From contig JAHJGO010000006.1 in the NCBI GenBank assembly GCA_018824405.1, positions 1 through 64,000 on the forward strand: 64,000 nucleotides of DNA, given 5' to 3'. The DNA is from Gammaproteobacteria bacterium. Lineage in GTDB: Bacteria > Pseudomonadota > Gammaproteobacteria > Burkholderiales > Sulfuricellaceae. A program made the position numbers and the translations under genes. This document shows positions 57,114 through 64,000 of the stretch, in pieces; the stretch's first letter is position 1; every line of letters starts with the position of its first letter. The notes beneath the pieces were generated by a model. The model had not been told where the DNA came from and searched no databases. It saw only the letters and a program-made list of their open reading frames with translations.

Positions 57114-59075
57114 TTGCTGTTTGCCCTGACCTTCCTGTTATGTCTCATCCCTTCAGCCCATGGCCAGCAAATCAGCCTGAGCATAGATGATATCGGCTCA
57201 CCTTCGTTCCAGATTCGGGGGGTTGCGGCCAGCCTGGAAAATGACCGCTTCGCGGTGAGCATCGAAGAACTTACCCTTCAGGGCCAGACCTGGAAAAACA
57301 TCCATCTGAGCTGCCCGAAAATCCGCATCGAGCACGACACCATTGCCTGCGATCAGGGCGTTCTGCAGGGAAAACAAAACTGGCCGGTGCGCTTCAGTTT
57401 CTCCCCCAATTCGAAAAAGCTGAGCCTCGATCTCCGCCCCGCCGAAAAGGAGCGCTGGCATATCGACGTGCACTGGGGTAAACACTGGAAAATCGTGGCT
57501 GACATCGAAAACGGCGACATCGCTTACGCCACCCCCTGGCTACCGGCCAACATCCCCACCCCAAACGCGGGAAACGTCAGCGGCAAACTCCGCCTGAATG
57601 GCAGCAGTGCAAAACTGCTTTCAGCCGATGCCGAACTTCAGCTCGCCAGCCTTGCTTTCAGCGATGCCAGCGGCCTTCATGCCGGGGAAAAAATCAGCGT
57701 AAAAATGACGCTCAGGGCACGTCAGGAACGTAAAGACATGGCCTGGCAGAGTCACGTGTCGTGGGATCAGGGAGAAATCTACTGGCACCCGCTTTATGTC
57801 AGCGGTAGCGGCGTTCAGCTTGTCGCCAGTGGCCACTCCAGCCCGCAGCTCATCGAACTGGAGCGAGGCGTACTGAACTGGCCGACAATCGGCGAGATAA
57901 ACGCCTCTGCTGTATGGGACATAGCCTCTCGCCAATTTGCCGCTGCCACTTTTGAGGGTAAAGAGCTGAACCTTGGCCCGCTGCATGCCACCTTCCTGCT
58001 GCCCTTCCTGGAAAAAACCGCCCTTGCCAAAACGACTGCGGCTGGAAAAGTCGGCTTTTCCGGCCGCATCGCCAGCGGAGAAGTGCAGGAACTGGACCTG
58101 AACCTGAGCAAAGTTTCGCTTCAGGATAAGGAAGGGCGCTTCGCACTGAACAACGTGCATTTCACCCTGCCGTGGCGCGCCCGCTCGGCAAGCATGGCAG
58201 ATCTCGACATTGGCGGCGGGCGGGTTCTGGCGCTGCCAATCGGCAGCTTCAAAAGCACGATTCACCTGCAGGACAAAAACATCAGTATTCCCAGGCTTGC
58301 GATCCCGATTCTGGGCGGTAGCCTCAATATCGAAAATTTTCGAGCCTCCCAGGCAGCAACAGGCTGGCGCTGGGAATTCGAGGGCGGTTTGACCCCTATA
58401 TCCATGGAACAGCTCTCCAGCGCCCTGCACTTGCCAAAAATGCACGGCACCCTGGCCGGCGTCGTGCCCCGCGTGCATTACGAATCGGGCAAGCTGGCGC
58501 TGGATGGTGCGCTGCTGGTCAAGGCTTTTGACGGCACGGCTGTACTTCAGGATCTGGTTCTGCTCGATGTGCTCGGCCATGCGCCGCGCATGCAGGCCAG
58601 CCTCGATATGCGCAATCTTGACCTCGACTTGCTGACGCGCGCCTTTTCCTTCGGCAACATGCAGGGGCGCATCGATGTAACAGTCAAGGGCCTGGAACTG
58701 TCCAACTGGAAGCCGGTGACGTTCGATGCCGCTGTACGCAGCAGCCCTGGCAACTATCCGCGCAAGATTTCGCAACGCGCGGTGCAAAACATTTCCGCAC
58801 TCGGCGGGGCAGGCGCCGCAGCAGCAATTCAGCGCAGCTTTCTGGGATTTTTCGAGGAATTCGGCTATAGCCGGATTGGCCTTTCGTGCGTGCTGCGCAA
58901 CAGCGTGTGCATGATGGATGGTGTCGAGCCTGCACCCAATGGTTACGTCATTGTCAAAGGGGGCGGCATACCGGCGATTACGGTAATCGGTTACAATCGC
59001 AGCGTCAGTTGGGATGAACTGATTGCCCGCCTGCAGCGGGTGACACAAGGCAATGCCAAGCCCATAGTTCAATAG
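57114..59075 (+). CDS. ydbH: YdbH family AsmA-like intermembrane protein
   Basis: A 653-residue protein of the YdbH-like (PF11739) AsmA group, which with YnbE bridges inner and outer membranes and moves phospholipid. Signal or anchor segment LLFALTFLLCLIPSAHGQQ at the start, then a long series of short beta strands through DMRNLDLDLLTRAFSFGNMQGRIDVTVKGLELSNWKPV, and the C-terminal block SQRAVQNISALGGAGAAAAIQRSFLGFFEEFGYSRIGLSC and CMMDGVEPAPNGYVIVKGGGIP, which is diagnostic. Genes ynbE- and ydbL-like follow as in E. coli. The start is unclear: TTG at 57114 is the only candidate without reading through the tRNA, and it has no ribosome site. Confidence 0.85.
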   Translation: MLFALTFLLCLIPSAHGQQISLSIDDIGSPSFQIRGVAASLENDRFAVSIEELTLQGQTWKNIHLSCPKIRIEHDTIACDQGVLQGKQNWPVRFSFSPNSKKLSLDLRPAEKERWHIDVHWGKHWKIVADIENGDIAYATPWLPANIPTPNAGNVSGKLRLNGSSAKLLSADAELQLASLAFSDASGLHAGEKISVKMTLRARQERKDMAWQSHVSWDQGEIYWHPLYVSGSGVQLVASGHSSPQLIELERGVLNWPTIGEINASAVWDIASRQFAAATFEGKELNLGPLHATFLLPFLEKTALAKTTAAGKVGFSGRIASGEVQELDLNLSKVSLQDKEGRFALNNVHFTLPWRARSASMADLDIGGGRVLALPIGSFKSTIHLQDKNISIPRLAIPILGGSLNIENFRASQAATGWRWEFEGGLTPISMEQLSSALHLPKMHGTLAGVVPRVHYESGKLALDGALLVKAFDGTAVLQDLVLLDVLGHAPRMQASLDMRNLDLDLLTRAFSFGNMQGRIDVTVKGLELSNWKPVTFDAAVRSSPGNYPRKISQRAVQNISALGGAGAAAAIQRSFLGFFEEFGYSRIGLSCVLRNSVCMMDGVEPAPNGYVIVKGGGIPAITVIGYNRSVSWDELIARLQRVTQGNAKPIVQ

Positions 59076-59085
59076 CGAGGAACAC

Positions 59086-59268
59086 ATGAAAACGACCATA
59101 TTGGCAGCGGCCCTGCTGCTGGGCGGCACGACCGCAGGGTGCGTCACCATCAACATCTATTTTCCGGCTGCTGCCGCAGAAAAAGCCGCAGACAAAATCA
59201 TCGACGATATCTGGCAACTCAAGCAGGGCAAAAAACCTCAACCTGAAACGCAAGGGGAAACCAAATGA
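59086..59268 (+). CDS. ynbE: YnbE family outer-membrane lipoprotein
   Basis: A 60-residue lipoprotein. The lipobox is GTTAGC near residue 19. The mature part VTINIYFPAAAAEKAADKIIDDIW is the YnbE signature; in E. coli YnbE builds amyloid-like stacks that touch the C-terminus of YdbH. Good GAGGA ribosome site before the ATG. Overlaps the YdbL-like gene by four bases. Confidence 0.9.
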   Translation: MKTTILAAALLLGGTTAGCVTINIYFPAAAAEKAADKIIDDIWQLKQGKKPQPETQGETK

Positions 59269-59690
59269 AATCACTCACCCGTCTTTCTTCCTGGCTATTT
59301 CTGTTCGCCCTGTGGTGGTCCCCGCTGGCCCTGGCCGCTGCCGACCTGGAAATCAACACGCCCGCCATCACCAGTCTGAAAAATGTCATGCAGCAACGCC
59401 ATGGCGATCTGGCGGGCTTCTACGCCAGCGGTGCGGTAGGCCTGACGCGCGACGGTCTGGTCGCTGTGCGCGACCCGGCCGCCGCCCCTCTGGCCCAGCG
59501 GCAGGCGATGAATTCGCTGGTGGCCGCGGAAAATCAGGACCGCAAAGCCCTGTACCGGGAAATCGCCCACGCCAACGGGCACCCCGAATGGGAAGATGAA
59601 GTGCGCTCCACTTTTGCCCAGCGCTGGATCAGCAAGGCCGCTTCCGGCTGGTGGTACCAGAATGCAAGCGGAGCCTGGACCAAAAAGTGA
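59265..59690 (+). CDS. ydbL: YdbL family (DUF1318) periplasmic protein
   Basis: A 141-residue exported protein with signal peptide (about 1-25) and the family core TPAITSLKNVMQQRHGDLAGFYASGAVGLTRDGLVAVRD, then RKALYREIAHANGHPEWEDEVRSTFAQRWISKA. In E. coli it assists YdbH and YnbE. The C-terminus GWWYQNASGAWTKK is also characteristic. Completes the ydbH-ynbE-ydbL operon. Confidence 0.9.
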   Translation: MKSLTRLSSWLFLFALWWSPLALAAADLEINTPAITSLKNVMQQRHGDLAGFYASGAVGLTRDGLVAVRDPAAAPLAQRQAMNSLVAAENQDRKALYREIAHANGHPEWEDEVRSTFAQRWISKAASGWWYQNASGAWTKK

Positions 59691-59770
59691 TTTCATCATC
59701 TGCCACAGAGTTCACAGCGATTGCACGCAGCATTTCTCTGTGAACCCCGTGGATTAACGCCTTAGTTCAA

Positions 59771-60547
59771 ATGACACCTACCCTCGTTTTCGACATTGAG
59801 ACCGTTCCCGACGTTGCAGGACTGCGCACGCTTAACAGCCTGAGCGCGGACACCCCGGATGCCCAGGTAGCGGAAATCGCTTTCCAGCAACGCCGCCAGA
59901 CCACCGGCGGAGACTTCCTGCAACATCATCTGCATCGCGTGGTCGCAATCTCCTGCAGCCTGCGCGAGCGCGACAGCTTTCGCGTGTGGAGCCTGGGCAC
60001 GGCCGAGGACAGCGAAGCCGAAATCATCCGGCGCTTTTTCGAGGGCATCGAGAAATACACCCCGCAACTGGTGTCGTGGAACGGCGGCGGCTTCGACCTG
60101 CCGGTGCTGCACTACCGTGCCCTGATGCACGGCATCCAGGCACCGCGCTACTGGGACATGGGTGAAGATGATCGCGAGTTCAAGTGGAACAACTACATCA
60201 GCCGCTACCACACCCGCCACCTCGACCTGATGGACCTGATGGCGCTCTACCAGCCGCGCGCCAACGCGCCGCTCGACCAGATCGCCCAACTGTGCGGCTT
60301 CCCGGGAAAACTGGGCATGGACGGCTCGAAAGTATGGAACGCATTCCAGAAAGGAGAAATCGCCGCCATCCGCAATTACTGCGAAACCGATGTGGCCAAC
60401 ACCTATCTGGTATTTCTGCGTTTCCAGCTCATGCGTGGCGTATTCACGCCCGCGCAATATCAGGAAGAATGCGAGCTGGTACGCAGCCAGCTAGGCAAGA
60501 TCGACGCCGCTCACTGGCAAGAATTTCTGGCTGCCTGGACCGCCTGA
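59771..60547 (+). CDS. PolB-type 3'-5' exonuclease
   Basis: A 258-residue DnaQ-fold exonuclease (DNA_pol_B_exo2, PF10108). Active-site acids: Asp8 and Glu10 in VFDIETVPD, the Asp in WNGGGFDLPVL, and the C-terminal Asp in CETDVANTYLVFLRF. DLMDLMALYQPRANAPLDQIAQLCGFPGK is also conserved. No polymerase domain is attached. A likely stand-alone nuclease in repair or RNA metabolism. Confidence 0.88.
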   Translation: MTPTLVFDIETVPDVAGLRTLNSLSADTPDAQVAEIAFQQRRQTTGGDFLQHHLHRVVAISCSLRERDSFRVWSLGTAEDSEAEIIRRFFEGIEKYTPQLVSWNGGGFDLPVLHYRALMHGIQAPRYWDMGEDDREFKWNNYISRYHTRHLDLMDLMALYQPRANAPLDQIAQLCGFPGKLGMDGSKVWNAFQKGEIAAIRNYCETDVANTYLVFLRFQLMRGVFTPAQYQEECELVRSQLGKIDAAHWQEFLAAWTA

Positions 60548-60553
60548 TTCGTT

Positions 60554-60940
60554 ATGGTTTACCGCAAGACATGGCTGGCCGCCGGCTGGCTGCTCATTTT
60601 CCTGATCGGCTATTTATCGCTTATCCCCTCACCGCCCACGCCATTGCGTTTTCCCCATGCCGACAAGCTGGAACACCTGCTCTCCTATGCCCTGCTGATG
60701 GGCTGGTTCTGCCAGCTCTATTCTGCACGCTGGCAACGAATCTGCCTGGCACTCGCCTGTGTTGCCTATGGCGGAATCATCGAACTGTTGCAAGGCTGGA
60801 GCGGCTACCGCACCGCCGACTGGATGGACTTACTGGCAGACAGCCTGGGCGTTGCGCTCGGCTGGCTGCTTGGCAACACTTCCCTGCAATTTCTATTGAC
60901 CCATTTTGACACACGATTGGCATCGAATCATGATCGTTAA
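60554..60940 (+). CDS. VanZ family membrane protein
   Basis: A 128-residue protein with three to four helices and the VanZ-like core [21 protein letters not shown] and [34 protein letters not shown]. In resistance clusters VanZ raises teicoplanin tolerance; chromosomal copies have no known function. Overlaps rlmD by 11 bases. Six bases after the exonuclease gene, so probably one transcript. Confidence 0.85.
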   Translation: MVYRKTWLAAGWLLIFLIGYLSLIPSPPTPLRFPHADKLEHLLSYALLMGWFCQLYSARWQRICLALACVAYGGIIELLQGWSGYRTADWMDLLADSLGVALGWLLGNTSLQFLLTHFDTRLASNHDR

Positions 60941-62225
60941 CATCGAATCCCTGGACCACGAAGGCCGTGGCATCACGCACGTGGATGGCAAGGTGGTTTT
61001 TATCGAAGGCGCACTGCCGGGCGAGGAAGTCACCTATTCCGTATTCAAGAAAAAGCCCAGCTACGAAATGGCCACCCTGCGGGAAGTCATGCGTTCAAGC
61101 TTCATGCGGGTGATGCCAAAATGCCCGCACTACGGAGTGTGCGGCGGGTGCAGCATGCAGCATCTGGAAGAATCCGGCCAGGTGGCGGTGAAACAGCGGG
61201 TGCTGGAAGACGACCTGTGGCACATCGGCAAGGTCAAGGCGCAATCCATCCTGCAAGCCATCCACGGCGAAGCCTGGGGCTATCGACAGCGCGCCAGGAT
61301 CTCGGTGAAGGACATGTCGAAGAAGAAAGGCAAGGTTCTGGTTGGCTTCCACGAGAAACGCAGCGGCTTCGTGGTCGACATGCACTGCTGCGAAGTTTTG
61401 CCCTCCCACATTTCCGCCCTGATCTCCCCGCTGGGCCAACTGGTCGAAAAACTTTCCATCCGCGACCAGTTGCCACAGATCGAAATCGCCCTTGGGCAGG
61501 ATGTGAACGTGCTGGTGCTGCGCATCCTCGCAGCGCTTTCACCTGCCGACGAAGGCCTGCTCAAGGCTTTTGCGGATCAGCACAAGGTCCAGTTCTGGAC
61601 CCAGACCAAGGGACCGGACACGGCGCACCCTTTCTACCCGCTGGATGCGCCAGCCCTGAACTACACCCTGCCCGAGTTCGGCATCACCATGCCTTTCAAG
61701 CCCACCGAATTCACCCAGGTCAACCCGGTAATCAACCGCCTGCTGGTGCGCCGCGCCCTTGCCCTGCTCGACCCGCAACCGGGCGAGCGCATCGCCGACC
61801 TGTTCTGCGGCCTGGGCAACTTCACCCTGCCCATCGCCAGGCGCGGCGCGACGGTCGTCGGCGTGGAAGGCAGTGCCGCGCTGGTGGCCCGCGCCGTGTC
61901 CAACGCCGAATATAATGGCCTGGCACACTTGACGGAATTCAGGCAGGCCGACCTGTTCCAGGCCACCGCGGAAAGCCTGGCCGCACTTGGACATTTCGAC
62001 AAAATGCTCATCGACCCGCCACGCGACGGCGCTGCGGACTTGATCAAGGCGCTGGAGGGCAACGGCCCGCAACGCATTGTGTATATCTCCTGCAATCCGT
62101 CCACCCTGGCACGCGATGCCGCCCTGCTGGTGCATGATCAGGGATATACGCTAAAAGCTGCGGGTGTGGCCAACATGTTTCCGCATACTGCGCATGTCGA
62201 ATCTATCGCCCTGTTCGAAAAATAA
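60930..62225 (+). CDS. rlmD: 23S rRNA (uracil(1939)-C5)-methyltransferase
   Basis: A 431-residue SAM- and Fe-S-dependent enzyme. N-terminal TRAM domain ([31 protein letters not shown]), [4Fe-4S] ligands Cys65, Cys71 and Cys74 ([16 protein letters not shown]) with a further Cys in DMHCCEVL, the SAM fold ([22 protein letters not shown]), and the catalytic Cys in [15 protein letters not shown] at 60930; the longer frame adds an unlikely stretch within the VanZ gene. Confidence 0.96.
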   Translation: MIVNIESLDHEGRGITHVDGKVVFIEGALPGEEVTYSVFKKKPSYEMATLREVMRSSFMRVMPKCPHYGVCGGCSMQHLEESGQVAVKQRVLEDDLWHIGKVKAQSILQAIHGEAWGYRQRARISVKDMSKKKGKVLVGFHEKRSGFVVDMHCCEVLPSHISALISPLGQLVEKLSIRDQLPQIEIALGQDVNVLVLRILAALSPADEGLLKAFADQHKVQFWTQTKGPDTAHPFYPLDAPALNYTLPEFGITMPFKPTEFTQVNPVINRLLVRRALALLDPQPGERIADLFCGLGNFTLPIARRGATVVGVEGSAALVARAVSNAEYNGLAHLTEFRQADLFQATAESLAALGHFDKMLIDPPRDGAADLIKALEGNGPQRIVYISCNPSTLARDAALLVHDQGYTLKAAGVANMFPHTAHVESIALFEK

Positions 62226-62247
62226 GCGAAAACTTTTCGCCGAATAG

Positions 62248-62291
62248 CAGGCAATAAAAAAGGCGGCCGGAGCCGCCTTTTTTATTGCCTG
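62248..62291. terminator. Bidirectional terminator between rlmD and rne
   Basis: A perfect 20-bp stem (62248-62267 with 62272-62291) with the loop CGGA; poly-A and poly-T blocks on the two sides give U-tracts for both strands. Shared by convergent rlmD and rne. Confidence 0.93.
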
Positions 62292-62298
62292 AACCCGC

Positions 62299-64000
62299 TT
62301 ACACTGATTCTTCGGATTTGCGTGTTTCCACCTGCATGAGGGGTTCGGAAACTTCCGCTTTAGCCGATTTCTGACGAGAAGAGCGGGGCTTAGGCGTAGC
62401 TGGAGCGCCTGCTTCAGCGCCCTCGGCTTCCAGACGCTGCAGGCGTTCCGCCTTGGTTTCCACCTGCACCAGCCCACCCTCTGCACTCTCCGTAGCTGCG
62501 GCAGCAGCCGGGCGACGGCGACGACGCGGCGCACGGGGTTTTGCCGGCTGCTCTGCTTCCGCTTCAACCTCAACAGGTGCCGTCACGGTTTCAACCTGCT
62601 GCAGTATCGAAGCCGGCTCTGCCGGAATTTCCGCAGGGGCCGGCTGAACCGGAACTTCAGGAGCTTCAACTGCAACAGGTGCCTGAGTCTCCACCTTGAT
62701 TTCCACTTCGGGTTCCGCAGCCTTGACTTCCATGACTTCGGGCGCCACCAACACAGCCGGCGTTTCAGGCTGTGATGGTGGAATTTCGACAGGTGCCATT
62801 ACCGGCGCAGCTGCTTCCACCACGGCTGCTGGTGCTACAGTCGCCACCACTTCCGGCACAGCGATTTGCTCCACCGCCACAGGCGCCACAATCACTTCGC
62901 TTTTCTCAGTCTCTGCTACGGCTTCAGCCGGCACGTCACCGGCAGCACGACCTTCTTCACGCCGTTCGCGCTCGCGTCGTCCGCCTCGGCGGTTGCGCTT
63001 GCCGCGCCCCCCCTCTGTTCCGGCTTCGCCTGCGGCCTGCTGAGGCCCCTTTTCCACGACTGCAGATCCTTGCGGATTACGTTCGGCCTTGGCCGCAAGT
63101 TCTTTCCTCAAATCGCCACGACCCTCACCGCGCTCACGGCCTTCAGCTCGTTCAGGACGTTCAGCACGCTCAGGACGTTCGCCGCGACCTTCTCCCTGGC
63201 CACCGCCACGGCGCTGCTGGCCACGTCCACCCTGTTCCTGGCCCTGACGCGGCTCACGTGGACCACGCTCTGGACGACGGGCGCGCTGGGATGGCGCCTT
63301 GGGTTTTTCGACTGGCACTTCTTCCTTGGCTGCGCCAAGTTTTTGCAGCCATCCCTTGATCTTGCCAAATATGGAAGGTATTTCAAGCACCGGTTCAGGC
63401 CGTGTCGGAGCTGGCTGAGTCGGGGTGATCCCACGCACGGCTGCCTGCGGACGCGGTGGCTTGGTTTCCTGTGACGGCGCATCAGCTTCTGTTGTTTCCG
63501 CAGGCAGTTCGACCATTTTATAGCTGGGCAACGCACCTTCAGCCACATCTTCATGGCGCAGGCGCACGATGGAGTAATGCGGTGTCTCAAGATGGATATT
63601 GGGGATCAGCACCACGCTGACTTTGTGGCGCGATTCGATGCCGTAGATATCGGCGCGTTTCTCGTTGAGCAGGAATGTTGCAACGTCCACCGGCACCTGG
63701 GCATGGATGGCGGAACTGTTCTCCTTCATCGCCTCTTCCTGCAGGATACGCAGGATGTGCAGTGCGGACGACTCGGCGCCACGGATATGGCCGGTACCGT
63801 GGCAACGCGGACATGGGATATGGCTGGTTTCGCCCAATGAAGGCTGCAGACGCTGGCGCGACAGTTCAAGCAGGCCGAAACGGGAAATCTTGCCCATCTG
63901 CACCCGTGCACGGTCGTGATGCAACGCATCGCGCAGGCGGTTTTCAACTTCACGCTGGTTCTTCTGACTTTCCATGTCGATGAAATCGATCACCACCAGG
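62299..64000 (-). CDS. rne: Ribonuclease E, C-terminal part, extends past the window
   Basis: About 567 residues at the 3' end of rne. Catalytic-half remnants are VIDFIDMESQKNQREVENRL and KISRFGLLELSRQRLQPSL, the Zn-link CPRCHGTG near residue 84 of this part, and FLLNEKRADIYGIES. After about residue 170 it becomes the disordered scaffold: a Pro-rich stretch, an Arg-rich RNA-binding region (RRPERGPREPRQGQEQGGRG and RPERAERPERAEGRERGEGR), then a Val/Ala/Pro/Glu-rich tail ending in a basic patch (KPRAPRRRRRPAAAAA). It should tether the degradosome; the N-terminal half is beyond the edge. Confidence 0.96.
   Translation of the reverse strand, partial: LVVIDFIDMESQKNQREVENRLRDALHHDRARVQMGKISRFGLLELSRQRLQPSLGETSHIPCPRCHGTGHIRGAESSALHILRILQEEAMKENSSAIHAQVPVDVATFLLNEKRADIYGIESRHKVSVVLIPNIHLETPHYSIVRLRHEDVAEGALPSYKMVELPAETTEADAPSQETKPPRPQAAVRGITPTQPAPTRPEPVLEIPSIFGKIKGWLQKLGAAKEEVPVEKPKAPSQRARRPERGPREPRQGQEQGGRGQQRRGGGQGEGRGERPERAERPERAEGRERGEGRGDLRKELAAKAERNPQGSAVVEKGPQQAAGEAGTEGGRGKRNRRGGRRERERREEGRAAGDVPAEAVAETEKSEVIVAPVAVEQIAVPEVVATVAPAAVVEAAAPVMAPVEIPPSQPETPAVLVAPEVMEVKAAEPEVEIKVETQAPVAVEAPEVPVQPAPAEIPAEPASILQQVETVTAPVEVEAEAEQPAKPRAPRRRRRPAAAAATESAEGGLVQVETKAERLQRLEAEGAEAGAPATPKPRSSRQKSAKAEVSEPLMQVETRKSEESV

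Noticed and set aside
57621..59156. 511-codon minus-strand frame antisense to ydbH
   Set aside because: Composition is biased (Ala, Gln, His, Arg) and the plus strand gives a recognisable YdbH with its partner genes.

Overview
The window reads as a chromosomal segment of a betaproteobacterium, most likely in or near the Nitrosomonadales (Gallionella/Sulfuricella-like). This rests on gene order: queA-tgt-yajC-secDF, a ccmABCDEFGHI run, and the long minus-strand series leuC-(entericidin)-leuD-leuB-asd-fimV-truA-trpF-trpB-trpA-accD-folC-dedD-cvpA-purF-metZ typical of that class. Genus is inference; there is no rRNA here. No CRISPR array, prophage or integron is visible.

Layout. 1-490: edge of an IS3-type insertion sequence (start of OrfA) next to a truncated gene fragment and a strong hairpin. 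488-6346: a lipoprotein gene, then queuosine genes (queA, tgt) and the Sec accessory genes (yajC, secD, secF). 6472-9554: a DUF2339/DUF3999 envelope pair. 9586-15300: oxidative stress and oxygen handling (OxyR, rubredoxin, rubredoxin reductase, SodB) with a YjfB-like protein, a Mut7-C protein, a secreted Gly/Met-rich protein and YbiB. 15476-17393: a TM-helix channel-like protein and dusC. 17393-17663: a striking 270-bp element that folds as a three-arm cloverleaf and sits exactly between two stop codons. 17664-24561: the complete cytochrome c maturation operon, ccmA to ccmI. 24719-26554: hslO-hslR plus an unknown gene.

26629-34065: tRNA-Lys, an EAL-HDOD protein with a degenerate EAL domain, a Tat-exported dienelactone hydrolase-like protein, an unusual phosphofructokinase, a tandem thioredoxin-fold protein, metZ and an EamA transporter. 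34316-51071: the long purine/tryptophan/fatty acid/folate/leucine/threonine-family biosynthetic run, all on the minus strand, with terminators visible after asd and after fimV. 51145-56468: a class I glutamine amidotransferase, a retropepsin-like protease, folE2, then xseB-ispA-dxs for isoprenoid precursors. 57000-59690: tRNA-Thr followed by a ydbH-ynbE-ydbL set (AsmA-like intermembrane lipid transport). 59771-64000: a PolB-type exonuclease, a VanZ-like protein, rlmD and the 3' part of rne.

Functionally this is core-genome material with few accessory insertions: envelope biogenesis (Sec, Ccm, YdbH), amino-acid and cofactor synthesis, tRNA/rRNA modification and stress defence. The best candidate for something undescribed is the 17393-17663 element. 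It is flanked by TTA on both sides, and removing it restores two convergent genes whose stop codons would overlap.
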